A stretch of 64,000 nucleotides of DNA from Dipylidium caninum (taxonomy: Eukaryota > Platyhelminthes > Cestoda > Cyclophyllidea > Dipylidiidae). This document shows, piece by piece, positions 12,696 to 23,958 of this stretch. Within the stretch, counting starts at the first letter, position 1. Each line of letters starts with the position of its first letter. A model generated the notes under the pieces. That model did not search any database and was not told the origin of the DNA. It saw only the letters and a program-made list of their open reading frames with translations. Location of the stretch: NCBI GenBank assembly GCA_017562135.1, contig QEYB01001642.1, forward strand, positions 1,302,001 through 1,366,000, in the 5' to 3' direction. A program made the translations under genes and the position numbers.

Positions 12696-13251
12696 TTAGC
12701 AATACACCTTACTTCTGAATTTCCGTTTTAAGAATTCAGTAGCCTCGGATAGTCGACTAGCACTTGATTCCCGCAAAGAGTTTGCTGCCTTAACTGAGCA
12801 TGAAGGGCAGCACAAAGCTGCTCCAACACCAGCACCAATAGATCCATACATTACTTGTCGCATAAACCCTCCTAAGCAATTATAGCACGAAAAGGTCGGT
12901 TACCCTTGCTACCAAGCACAATGCCACCAAGGCCGCAAACTGTTACGAAACCTGCTCGCGCCAGAATCACAGGATCTTCGTGGACGCGGTTATAGACGTC
13001 TGAGGGAAAATTAATGTGAGTGGATGAGCAAACCCATCGATTTGTGAACCAAAAACCTTGCTGATTTTTGAGTGGATGTCTACGGAAACAAGTTGGTAAA
13101 AAATGCCTACCTCCGCAGTTTCGTACCAATGAAATATAGATTTGCGTGCAGGAGTAATTACTTGGAGCAAACACTTCCTAATTCTTGAATCAGGAATCGG
13201 CTCCAGCACATATTCTTTATCTGTATCAATTAAGCTATTGTAAACTGGTAA
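12696..13251 (-). CDS. MICOS subunit MIC26/MIC27 (apolipoprotein O family), 5' exon missing
   Basis: Four exons join in phase: 13251-13111, 13079-13034, 12999-12904 and 12871-12696, with introns of 31, 34 and 32 nt. The visible protein is 152 residues. Its first exon starts LPVYNSLI..KEYVLEPIP, matching the conserved LPIYT..SKYVEE entry of MIC26/27. The third and fourth exons give ILARAGFVTVCGLGGIVLGSKGG and GFMRQVMYGSIGAGVGAALC, matching the two glycine-rich membrane segments (GVIGFAGLIGLLLARGSK and GFMGLAASLYYP in APOO). The product is an inner-membrane component of the MICOS complex at cristae junctions. The exon carrying the initiator Met was not found; it should end in phase 0 somewhere above 13265. 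Unspliced, the frame is broken at each intron, so gene finders may miss it. Confidence 0.82.
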
Positions 13252-13925
13252 CTACAAAGTCAGAAAAAATGTGGTCGACAAACATCGCCCGTCTTCATCA
13301 CCACTTAACTTCGTACACAAGCAGAGCAAATCAAAACGGAACGTCATAGAAGAGGGGAAACAAATTACGCGTAGCCAAATTGTCTAAATTTTTTCAATGT
13401 TATAAAAACAAAGATGTGATAAATAAATCTATTTGGAAAATATTAATTTCATAAAATGGCAAATGGTTTGTTGACAGCAGTTACATAAATGTAATTTACA
13501 ATGAATTATTGCATAACACCGCTTGTCTTAAGAATGAAAGCGCTGCGAGGGTGAAACATTGGTGGCAGACCTTCCACGAAGCTTTCATCTTATTCATCTG
13601 CACGTAAGTCAAGTCAGGGCTCGTCTCTCTGCGATAAGGCTCTTCGTTTGGTGTGTTTTTCAAAAATACACTAATCCTGTAGCACCTCCAACGGAAATCA
13701 AATTGCTTATACCTAGTGTTTGCTTCTCCCCAGCCATGATTAAATAAAATGATTTTTTTCGTGATCAAACTGATGCGAATGTAATTCAAAACCATTTACC
13801 CGCATTTTTAACTCTTCACGAATATTGCTTTCTTTGCTTGAACTAAACCCTAATGCCATACTTGTTTATATTTGTGGGCCTGATTCCCTATAGATGAATA
13901 GGCCAATGCTTTTGAGGCGTCATTA
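13252..13925. other. Divergent upstream region between MIC26/27 (-) and MED10 (+)
   Basis: About 670 nt between head-to-head genes. It should contain the missing first exon of the MICOS gene and the promoters of both genes. A minus-strand ATG near 13340 opens a short frame, but its donor phases do not fit the next exon, so I leave the start open. Confidence 0.5.
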
Positions 13926-14594
13926 ATGACTGACCGTAGTAAAAAGTTCGAACAACTTGAGGAGCACATAGAGAGCGTTATCGATCATTGCCGCGAAGCG
14001 GGCATAATCGTGTGCGATTACCAGCCAGGTGTCGCTTTTCACAAGAAGATAAATGATTTGGTTGTGAAGTTGCGCGTGAGTAACAGCCGCCCATCTGTGG
14101 ATCTTGAAAACACTAGTGCAAGGTCTTTAGGGACGAAATCTAACTTATCTAAGACTGTATTTTATATGTTATCAGGATACTGTCAAACATCCCGTCCGTG
14201 ATACAACCTTACCCTGCAAAGACTTTCTGTTTTACAGGAAGTTGATCGGATGCAACAGGACATGCACGACGTGCTAGTCCCGATTGCGGTATTTTCCAAA
14301 ATTGACGCTGGCCAGAACCCCCATATATACAGCCGAGAATGCATGGAACGTGTCATAGCTCACAATGAGGTTGTCCGAGGGAAGCTCGAGAGCCTCCGGC
14401 GCTTTCGATACCTACTTATGTCTGAGCTATCGAAGCGATTTCCTGGTGAAATGGCGAATTACAGGTCGATGCGCGACGATGTCGAACCACCCCAGCAAGC
14501 CTCGCAGCCGCATACGAATGATAACCCCCCGCGGGTTGGTGGGTCCAATTTGGAGTCTAGTCTTCCCCCTCATTCGATGAACTCGGGAACATAA
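13926..14594 (+). CDS. MED10: Mediator complex subunit 10
   Basis: Two exons, 13926-14075 and 14238-14594, joined in phase 0 across a 162-nt GT-AG intron, encode 168 residues (human 135). The N-terminus KFEQLEEHIESVIDHCREAGIIV and the core DLHDV-type segment (MQQDMHDVLVPIAVFSKID), NPHIYSRECMERVIAHNE and LLMSELSKRFPGEMANYRSMR follow MED10 closely (EKFDHLEEHLEKF, NPQLYTKECLERALAKNE, LSKVFPEDMAKYR). MED10 is a middle-module subunit of Mediator that links transcription factors to RNA polymerase II. The extra length is a hydrophilic Pro/Asn/Ser tail after the conserved domain. The gene is divergent from the MICOS gene and convergent with ATP synthase d, 273 nt away. Confidence 0.95.
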
Positions 14595-14867
14595 ATTACC
14601 GCTTCCTGTTCTTGTACAGACTCGTACATCACTGCGCAAATAATATTTTTTTCCTACCACAAAATCCTTTCCCGTGCTTTTGTCCAGTGATCCGGTTAAG
14701 CACCAACATTGGTAGAGTAAGAGTAACTGGTACCATAACCAACTCCAGAAAAGTACAATATTTGCGCAAAAGGACTAGCAACTAGCAAAATGTTGGTTAA
14801 TGGACATCTTGTGACCAGTGGGCCTCTGTGACGGATGGCGTAGACTTAGCTAAAGTCCCAGTGGACT

Positions 14868-15597
14868 TTAGGCGCGGTGTTCCTGAAGCGTTGTCTGAGC
14901 ATCAGATCTGGGGATTTCACCGGTAAAGAATGGGTCCATATTTGTATCCGGGAAGTAGACGACGACAATCTCAGGAATCATTTCATCGAAGGGGGGTAAT
15001 TTCCTCAAGGCTTCCTTCTACCAAGGCAGAACAACCAGTGTAAGCCAAAACCAATAAAATTGGGGAAGCATCATCTAAGCAAACCATTTTAATTGCGTCC
15101 GTTTTCATGCTTTCGCAGGCAGCAACGTGTTTCTTAACCATAGTGTTCTATAAATGGCATGAGTAGTACAAGTAGGCCGTTACCATTTTCGTGGCCTGAG
15201 CATCAACTGTCCCACTCAGGTTACTTGAATCAATTGGACGAGGGACCTGATGTTCCATATACTGTTGTTTGAACTTATCGACAAGTCCAGGGATGGGCAC
15301 CACTCGCCTGTAATGTTCCCAGTTGATTTCTGGAAGTTGCTCTGGTAGCGATGATATCCTTAAATCAGCAAAATTTGTTTAACAGAGGTGGGAGGTGCAG
15401 CTACAGACGAGGGGGAATATAAAAGAAGAGATCACAAAACAGGATGAGGGGAGTTACAGCGATAATTAAAATTACTTCGACACCAAACCGTCAGTTTTTG
15501 TTTTCACGTCTCGGAATTGTTCAATTTGGTGTTTGGGACAGTGTTTGTAAAGCTCGCCCCAGTTAATCGCTGTCCTTGCTATGCGCTTAGACGCCAT
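14868..15597 (-). CDS. ATP5PD: Mitochondrial ATP synthase subunit d
   Basis: Four exons, 15597-15476, 15358-15184, 15147-15085 and 15017-14868, join in phase and encode 169 residues (human 161). MASKRIARTAINWGELYK resembles the ATP5PD start (LALKTIDWVAF). LPEQLPEINWEHYRRVVPIPGLVDKFKQQY matches [30 protein letters not shown]. The C-terminus LRKLPPFDEMIPEIVVVYFPD matches the LIPFDQMTIEDL region. Subunit d is part of the peripheral stalk of F1Fo ATP synthase. Introns are 117, 36 and 67 nt. The stop codon lies inside a small inverted repeat (TAAAGTCC/GGACTTTA, 14851-14870) that could form a hairpin. Confidence 0.93.
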
Positions 15598-16523
15598 CTT
15601 CCATGAAATTCAACGGCTGACGATACAAGACCCGCGGGTGCTTTCACCCAATCACAATTAGCTAAGGAACCCGCATACATCCATATCTTCAGGTATAGGA
15701 CCACAAAACTTAAGTCCTCTGCTAATTTCTTCTCAACAAACGTCATCATGGACCCAGGAGTTATTAAATTTCTAATGGATATAAGGACAAGGACGGCTTT
15801 TCCAGTTTATGCGCCGTTTTTGGTAAATTATGCGAAACTTATAAAACCCGTTGCTATGTATTTTCGCAGAGTTTATTGCCTAATACACACGGGTAGATAC
15901 GCTCAGCATCCACAATAGAGGAAATAAATAATCTCGCCGCTTCGCAATACCACAGTTCGCAAGTTATTAGATTCAATCCCTTATATAATGCAGGAGACAA
16001 ATAGCATCATTAATCAAATCAGCTCGGCAAAATTGATGAAATTCTGGGTCGAGATTAGGATGTTCCCCTTATTGCACCGAGCCGAGCCATTTAGAAATTG
16101 GAGCTGGACAAAACAGCGTGTCATGGTGAAGTTCGTCACTCTGCTATTTAAAAATTTTCATGACGACATTTTTAGGTTGAAGTGGTTGATTTTCATTTCT
16201 GTAGGTTAGGTTCGACGATATTTTTATTAGCCATTGTCATGCCTTACTACTTTTCTGCCGATAATTCTTATTCGAGAACACATAGTTGAATCCACCTTTT
16301 TATAAAGGCAGATATATTGATCGTATTTCCCTTTGGCGCTTATTAACTTTTACTTATAAAGACATAAACAATAAAGGCCTGTGGACATTGAGAGTTAATT
16401 CTTTTGCTTAAAACCGGCATCTTTCGTGCATGTTTATTCTAATTTTATCATTTCTAAATTTACCCTTTTGTCCTTCCATGACCTTGGTTTTTTTATTTGC
16501 TCAACAAAGGCCGAACGTTACTA
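15598..16523. other. Divergent upstream region between ATP5PD (-) and AK7 (+)
   Basis: About 925 nt, AT-rich, between the starts of two head-to-head genes. An ATG at 15748 opens a 52-codon ORF in the plus direction with no recognisable similarity. No repeats or RNA genes seen. Confidence 0.5.
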
Positions 16524-19500
16524 ATGACAACGACTCAAAGCAAGTATGAAATGCCCGAGGATATTTTTATAAACCATGCAGACACGTTTATATCGTCATA
16601 CGTTGGCAAGGTTCCTTGTTTTCGTTTTATTTTCAGAGATTGATTAAATCGGTATTTTTTAAATGGGGAAACTCGGTTGACAAAGGAGAAGAGATTTCAG
16701 AAAGGACAACTCCTCCAAAGTTATTGACTGGACCTATTAATAACGTCTTTTGCACACTTTCGAGTCCGTCAGCAACCGTTAGTTTTCCAGCTATTGTAAT
16801 CAAGGTAACTTTTAATAAATCGCGAATATTTGAGAGTATTCTAAATGGGTTGATCTCTATCCTGAGATCAAATCTTGCACATATTTTATATACAACATTA
16901 ACGATGACGAATCACAGGTCGAAGAAGCCCTATGGGTTGCCGAAAAACTGTATGAGAACGCCGAAGAATTTGAAAGTCGAAAAGTCTTTATGTTGTTGTC
17001 AACCGTTTTGACTTGGTCGCAAATTCAACATTTGCCTGATGTAAGATCGAACAATCTTGCAGCTATTCCGATTTTAGGAAAACTCGCATACATGCTTTAT
17101 AGATACGGATTATATAAGAAGAAAGGCTCATAAACATTACACGCGACATATTTTTGCAGAAAAGGAAATTAAAAGACTGGGTACCTTGGTAAAAACTTCT
17201 TTTCGTAAACTCCCTGTAGAATAAGCACAAACTTTTAACGTACGTGTTGGCAAGTGGTGTGGCGTATGGTGGGGAGAATGACGTGTTTCATCCGTTCTTC
17301 AAGGCATGCGCCATAGCATCTCCAATTTACACCAATACTAACATATTTTAGGCTGGATGGTTGAATGAGCAAGTGCTAAATGTAATCGGTGACGGCACTA
17401 ATTTGGTACCAACAATTCACATAGAGGATCTCGCCAGGTATGACACCATAATTTGTTAAATAGTTTATTTATTAGCACAAAAAATTTTGGTTAAGCTGTA
17501 ACTATAATCGTAACGATAAATCATATTGCTGTCCAACGTGTGTTTGATACAGAGTTTCGTGATTTTTTCTCCTCTTATCCAAGCATAGTATACGAAGTGT
17601 TAAACATGTGCCCTACGACCCACTACATTCTCGCCGTGGATAATAGTTACAATACGCTTCGGGAAATAGTAATGGGAAGTTTACTGTAATTTTACAATAA
17701 ATGGCCTCTTATGTTCCAAAATATGGGATGTATTGTACATTAATCTATAGTTTTGCATTCTCTTCATGTCATTTAAAGTATACTCATTGACGCCGGCAAA
17801 GTGACCTAAATTTTTTCATGCTATGCTGCACAATAACATAAGAATTACCAAATGTTCTCTTCTGAAATATTTGAAATTATAAACCCCCTTAGGCGATTTC
17901 AAAAGTGCTCACTACGGGGAAAGTAAGACAAATATCAGCAGAAGAAGCAAAAGAACTTGGCGAATTCACAGTAAGGTCTTTACTAACATAAGTCGTGGCA
18001 CAGTCTTTACCTTGTTTAGTGAAAATTTTTTATCGTTACTCATGGTAAAGTATACAACTATGTGCCACTTTAATAAGTTTTAGGAAAGGTGGAATCCACG
18101 ATAACGCGTCTTCCACTATGAATGAATAAATTCGAATTTCAAATGTTTGTGCAACACGTTTGGGTGTGAGGGAGTTACATACTCTGACAATTGCAAATTT
18201 GCCTCTATACTGAAAAGCTTTATAATCTTTTATAGCAAAGGCATATTGACAGTCTCACTATCAATTTGCGCCTGGAAGCTCAATTCGTGCGTGATAATTT
18301 TCGTTTTAAATGGATTAACGAGGCCGGTATAGTGAAATCAACTGAGAGACTCGTCAAAGAGTACAAACTCTCAAGAGGATTATTAGTAAGCAAGTTTCAT
18401 TTCCACTTCCGCCGTATGTATCTAAGTAACTTAACACACTAAGCAATGCTAGTGTTGTTTGCCGAATTTCGAAAATTTGAATTAAATGAGGATGCTCTGG
18501 TCAATGAAAAGTTAAAATGCTTACAGCCATAATTGCTTTCATAAAATCGCTTGACTGTGAATTCATTTATGCAGAACAAGGTTATTTATCAACGCTTACG
18601 GCCTTTATATTTATCCTGGTATTACTTCTTCTTACTTGGATTTATTCTTATCAACATCATTCTCAGCCCATTCGTATATGCGTATTGGGTCCACCGCTGT
18701 CAGGAAAATCTAAACTTGCCCGACTGCTCAGCGAACACTACTCGATCCCGCATATTCGCGTGAAGGAAGTCATTGATTCGAGAATAAAGGAATTGGTGAG
18801 CAATTTTAGTAGCATAGCTTCTACTTTTTGCTCTCTTATATTCAACACGTTCTTTACTGAGACAATTTTTATTGCACCAGCAAGAGAAAATTGAATCAAG
18901 GACGAAAAAACGTGCCGATACAGAAAGTGGGGAGGAAGCCGGCGCTGAAGGGACAATTGATGAAACTTATGATATAGCCGAAGACAGTGATCTAAACCCT
19001 GTGGAACTTTTGGAGCAAATCCAACAAGCTCTCGCCTCTGAAAAGGGTGATTGAGTAATGTATTGCTCTGCAGGTTAATCTGACAATCATCTAATGGCAA
19101 AACTTTCACAGTTGTTCATTGTTTCATTTTCAGATATTTTGTAAGACGATCGGATTTTCTACTTTAGTTTCGTCAAAAGGCAATTGCGTTCGAAGATATG
19201 CCTCAATCGCGGTTACGTTCTCGACGGCTTTCCTAAGACCCAGGCTCAAGCAAATGAACTTTTTGGAAGTAAGCACATATGTAATGGTTTTGAAAAAATG
19301 TTAAAGAGAGGATTGATCAGAGCTTTCCATGAGACTTCGTATATATCACCTTTTTCATCTAAGATGACGAAGTTGAAGAGGAAGAGGAGAGGGAAGTGAA
19401 CGAGGCCGTTGAGGAAGTATATAAGGAGAGCCCGATAGAGCCCGATCCACAAATTCAGGTTAACCAGCTTAATAAAGATCAAGCGGCTCGAGAACGCAGT

Positions 19501-20738
19501 ATTCCAAACATGACAGAAGAGACTCAATTCATTGAGAGGGATGCCACTTTCTCCAAGTTCCACTGCGTTGCCGCAGGGAATTCTACCTTCCTGTGTTATT
19601 TTTCTTCAAGCTACCGATAAATTCCTTTTTCACCGTATTCTTCGCATACCCAACCACGAGGTGAAATGTTCACACAACGATGAGGAAGGCTTCCTTAGAC
19701 GTCTTCTCATATATCGCCGTTCTCACGCGGGATCTGAGGTGGCGGCCTTTATGGCCAGCGAGGAGTTGCGAAAGGCTCTCGATATCGAGTGTATGAAGAA
19801 AATAATAAAAGGGGAGGCAAGCACATTGCCATCAACAGCACAAATTGCTCCAATGATGGCTGGTAGCATCAGTGCCAACTCCCTGTATGCCTTTTTCGAA
19901 GACAAAGGTGTACGAATCCTAAACTTTGATGTTGAAACGGATACGTCAGGAGTAAGTCCTAATGTAATCAAGTGGAAGTACAGACTTGTTTGGCATTTAC
20001 TGTTTGTTTCGTGGTTTATGTTTTTGCGCTAACAAACCTCCGTCAAAAACGATTTCTTTGCGTTGACAGGTATTTGATGAAATTGAGCGTAAAATACGTA
20101 CTGCGATAGGCCCACCGAGAAACTATGGGTCGACATCGAAAACGAGGACAATAAGAGAGGAAATACGTTTGAAGGAAGTAGAAGAACGACGTGAATTGGA
20201 GAGGGCACGGGAGGCTGAAGAATTCAGAAGACAAGAAGTCCGTAAAAATGAACTTGTAGGTTAATCAGTGCACATTTTTACAGAACTTGCCATATTCAAC
20301 GAGACGGAGGTGGGCATGCACACCTCCGTGTAGTAGTGTTGCGGTTATAAAAGACTTAGTGATATACTAACTCCAAATGTTATTTGCTTTTAAAGTCCAA
20401 ATTGCTGGAGGGAATCCGCAGGGAGGAGGACGAAGCACTCGTAATTGCATCCAAACCACTTAGGGAATTTTTATCCAGATTCGTCATGCCAACCCTGACA
20501 AAGGGGATCTTTGAATGCATTTGGAGACGACCCGAAGACCCTGTTGATTATCTGGTGCGTTAATTCCCAAGTAACATATTCTTTGGGTTCAGACAACTTC
20601 TGTTAACATATTCTAGGGTTGTAATCCAATTAGGCATCACTATGAGAGAAAATTTATTGCAGTTAATGCTAAAAAATTATCGGCTACTCTCACTTCCAGG
20701 CGGAATACCTATTCAGAAATAACATTCAAGTGGATTGA
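16524..20738 (+). CDS. AK7: Adenylate kinase 7, complete 18-exon model
   Basis: Exons 16524-16610, 16637-16804, 16837-17040, 17078-17188, 17220-17303, 17352-17437, 17584-17668, 17893-17970, 18236-18385, 18667-18795, 18881-19046, 19134-19140, 19168-19268, 19364-19458, 19517-19951, 20070-20255, 20396-20554 and 20700-20738 sum to 2370 nt with no internal stop, giving 789 residues (human 723). The N-terminal NAD-epimerase-like half matches human AK7 (VFMLLSTVLTWSQ; VIGDGTNLVPTIHIEDLA; HYILAVDNS). The kinase half has the P-loop GPPLSGKS (about 359-366) and RGYVLDGFPKT (about 467-476). The tail has a charged coiled coil and a Dpy-30-like segment (PLREFLSRFVMPTLTKG, from about 745). AK7 acts in motile cilia and flagella. 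The 19459-19516 intron is the least certain junction. Confidence 0.93.
17304..17351 (+). other. GC-AG intron in AK7
   Basis: The exon ending HPFFK must join the exon starting AGWLNEQ to keep the conserved FFK-AWL block of AK7. The only in-phase junction is AAG|GCATGC at the donor and TTTTAG at the acceptor, a 48-nt intron with a GC donor. No GT donor nearby preserves both the frame and the conserved residues, and read-through reaches an in-frame TAG. Confidence 0.75.
19134..19140 (+). other. 7-nt microexon of AK7
   Basis: The exon ending at 19046 leaves one base of a codon, and the exon starting at 19168 needs two bases before it. ATATTTT, preceded by TTTTCAG and followed by GTAAGA, supplies exactly the missing phase and yields DIFFVKRQL, aligning with the YIIRFMKEKL stretch of human AK7. 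The downstream intron is only 27 nt. Confidence 0.7.
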
Positions 20739-23508
20739 CATTGGGAGTTCGCGGGAAACACAAGGTTTCGGGTTGTGAGAAGGCTGTTGCAAACTTGCCG
20801 GGAAAAGGGAGTGTCGTTGCTATTTCGTCGATGGTAATAAATGGTTGATTTATTGAGGGCTGTCTCCACCTTCTTACTGCTTGTCAGTAGGCCCCAAGGT
20901 GTATGCGCTTTAATGCGCACACAGCACCAATTTTTGGCCTTCATGAGCAACTCAACAAAAAACTTATGAGTGGTCCCACTCACCTGATTTTAAGGCATAC
21001 CTCTATGCGAATTATCGAGACGACTTTAAGACCTAGGTAATTTAAAAAAGAAGAGGAAAAGTAAGAAGAAAAAGAGGCCTCCAACCAAATAACTTTGGCC
21101 CTTAGGCTGACTAGGTTTCAGTGAATGGTACTCAAGCGAGTTACCACTAGTTTGCCTAAAGCTTTCTGACGTTAACACAAGGCGGTAAAGCCTTCAAAAT
21201 TGCTGACTGAACTACAATTCAGTTTACTTCGAGGAAGTCGTCCGTGTCTCTGTCTCGGCAACATTGAGCGCCGACGACTGTGCAATGTACCCGTTAGGCA
21301 ACGCACCCACCAAGGACTCCCCTCGGCCCTCGTCTCGTAGTCCCCCGTTCTTCTCAATCTGTCATGCCAAGCAGCCAAGGAGTGGCCAGCGTCCTGACGA
21401 GGCATTGGAAGGGGATCATAAGGATGCGAGATTCGCGAGTTTATTGTCCACGCGGGAGGGGAATATGTGGTTTTTGGATTTCTTTAGCCATTTCAAATAA
21501 CAGGGGGCTAATTAGTTAAAGATAAGTTTTATGAAACTCAGACCTATTCTCGAAAGGAGCGGGAGAGTTAATGAAGTGTCTGTATTCGAGGGATAAAAAA
21601 AAATATCTGGAGCATAAATACCCTACCAGTGGTTCTGGATTTCAGAATACTTTAATAAACGACTCTTCTGTCATATTTGCTCAGTTTGCACATCACTTGA
21701 CTAATAGGTGTGACAAAGCGGGACGTGGAGTGTCACTTGAGGATATTTGCACTTCCGTTAAGGGGACAATTCACTGTGTGATTTCTGGTTGGGCAATGCA
21801 AAGCGGGGGCCGCTATAATCACACTCAAAGAGGCAACAAGAGGAGCGTTTAAAGAAGTTTTTTTTGCTCATAAATTAATAGGCCATGAATCGTCGTGCTA
21901 CCGTATGACGTGGCTGCATTTTCAAGGTCATGTGGACTTGTGCGCACTGAAACAGGGACCTCGGAGTTCAAAATAGCGGTAGTCAGAGCAAATCAACTTT
22001 GCACTAGCACTAAGACTTAATAATAGACAATATTACCTTCGAGTACACGCCTCTCCTGTCGTGGCTACATGACAGAACTGCAGATTGTACACCAGAGAGG
22101 AAAGCCCCATCTGCCCCGTGATCTGCCTCACGCCTTACTCTTTCACGGCGATTGTGACAGGAAAAACATTTCGTTAGGTTGCGCAAAGAATCTACCCAGT
22201 CGGTCCCATCTACTTGGCTCATTAATATAATAAAACAACTAAGGCGAAGGGGAAGGACATCATAGAGCACGATGTATGAAGTAGTTTGGCGAAAGAGCAG
22301 TGCTGCTGTTGTTTAACCACCTTTGTCACTATGGGCAGAAGACAGCTCGAAATTGCAACTCTGCAGCACTGCTCATCCAAGTGATGCCATTCAGGGACGC
22401 GAGATTAACGTGGTAGTGAAAATAAGATCGGAAAAATGGAGTAAACCTAAGCCTAAAATCAGTTTTGCTAGTAGTTCGGTGAGACACGGCACAACGATGA
22501 CGTCCCCATTGGAACTTATTGTATGCCCTGATAACTTCCGACCACAATGGTCGCAGGTGGCTGAAGATGAGCCTCAGAGCAGGATGGAGGCCATTTTCTC
22601 GCGGGTGGACCGTGGGGACCGAATCCCCGCGCAAGGCAGGCTTGAGTGTCGATAAGACTGCCGCCGGTGTGCTCGAAGACGTCCCGTGCGAGGTTTACAG
22701 CACCGTTTCGGGTCGAACTTGAAAGACCACTACTTATTAGCAACCTCTCTGACTTCACCAACAGGGCACTTTAGACCGCAGCTCGTAAAAACCCCTGCGA
22801 TTTCTGGTATAAGACACTGCCTAGTAATTTAATACCTGCAACTTCGCACAGGAAAGGCTGCTGGTGCCGTTCTACTGCGAAATAAGGTGACGAGCTCTCA
22901 GCCAGCACTTTGTCGTATAACCCAGGTGAAGTAGCCTTTCATTCCATCTCTTTAACCACGGCAAGTACAATCACTTGTGACATACAGGCTTATGGTGAGA
23001 GATAAATTTTTGGATCGAGAAAACTGTCTTGGATGGAGATACAATGCCCCTCACAGATGATACTGGAGCGTCATCTCCATTTCCTATCCAAGAATGACTT
23101 GCAGGCTACGGTAGTCGTGGGAAATAGCCAACTCCTCAGGAAATGTAAGGAGCCTAGTTAGCTGGGGATGGCAGTCCTCTGCCTGTTTGTACACGCACAC
23201 ACACGTGTATGTTCTACAAAACTATCACTAAGCGCCATAACAACATTCCTTCCTACACTCAAAATTTAGTATTACCAAAGGTATATTCAACAAAGTGGGA
23301 GGCAGAAAGGGCATATTGTAGGATGATAATTTTGAAGAATGGAAGAAGAGCTGCGACTGGTCAGTAAGTGTTACTTTACAGGGGCTAGAATTTCAAATGT
23401 ACAAGTGAGTGCGTACGGAATTAATTGACTGCAGTAAGAGACTATCGCGAGAAGAGGCAACGAGCGACCGAGGCGAGAAAGGTATGGTTAGAAGAATATC
23501 TATTCATC
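20739..23508. other. 2.8-kb stretch with no gene recognised
   Basis: Several ORFs of 70-110 codons occur (for example 22323-22655 plus and 22329-22634 minus), but they overlap on opposite strands and show no family motif. The sequence is more GC-rich than its surroundings. Short CA runs near 23195-23205 are the only simple repeats. Confidence 0.5.
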
Positions 23509-23958
23509 CTAGTAAATTTCACTCTTTTTACCGAAAATGTCGAAAGTCAGTCTCATCCCTATCTGGAAAGTGAGTGAACAGCCGAGGGTCATTCCAATGA
23601 GACTCAGCATAATGCTCCATGAGTGCATGTAGAGATTGAAGAAGGCAAGCATAGCGCTCACAACGAAAAGTGATGCACTACCGCATAATCCGAGGGCTAC
23701 GTAGACAAGAAGACGACGCATACGCTCAACCAGCCGTCCGAAATACACCTGTCCGAGGTAGATGCAGGCACCACTGAAGTAGAGAATGAGGGAGATACAA
23801 ATTAGTACCCCAACAGGTTTGATAGGGTAGCCGCTGGAATTCTCCTGACATGAAGGCGCGAACACTCCACCGCAGGGCCAGTTTTCGAGTGAGACGGAGA
23901 GAATCAGGAAGAGGAGAGAGAAAAAGGTTGTCACCGCGAAAAATATGCTCTCAAGCAT
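23509..23958 (-). CDS. Four-span membrane protein, claudin/PMP22-like
   Basis: A single uninterrupted frame of 149 residues. Hydrophobic segments lie at about 2-24, 48-69, 83-107 and 113-137. The first extracellular loop is short and contains ENWPCGG with a second Cys eight residues on (Cys29, Cys37), a pattern reminiscent of the W...C...C loop of the claudin/PMP22/EMP superfamily but shorter and without the full W-GLW-C-C signature. Both ends would be cytosolic, and the C-terminus is charged (FGKKSEIY). Single-exon small tetraspan proteins of this kind are common in flatworms. The family assignment is tentative; the four-span topology is clear. No intron or neighbour in the same orientation was seen close by. 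Confidence 0.7.
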   Translation of the reverse strand: MLESIFFAVTTFFSLLFLILSVSLENWPCGGVFAPSCQENSSGYPIKPVGVLICISLILYFSGACIYLGQVYFGRLVERMRRLLVYVALGLCGSASLFVVSAMLAFFNLYMHSWSIMLSLIGMTLGCSLTFQIGMRLTFDIFGKKSEIY

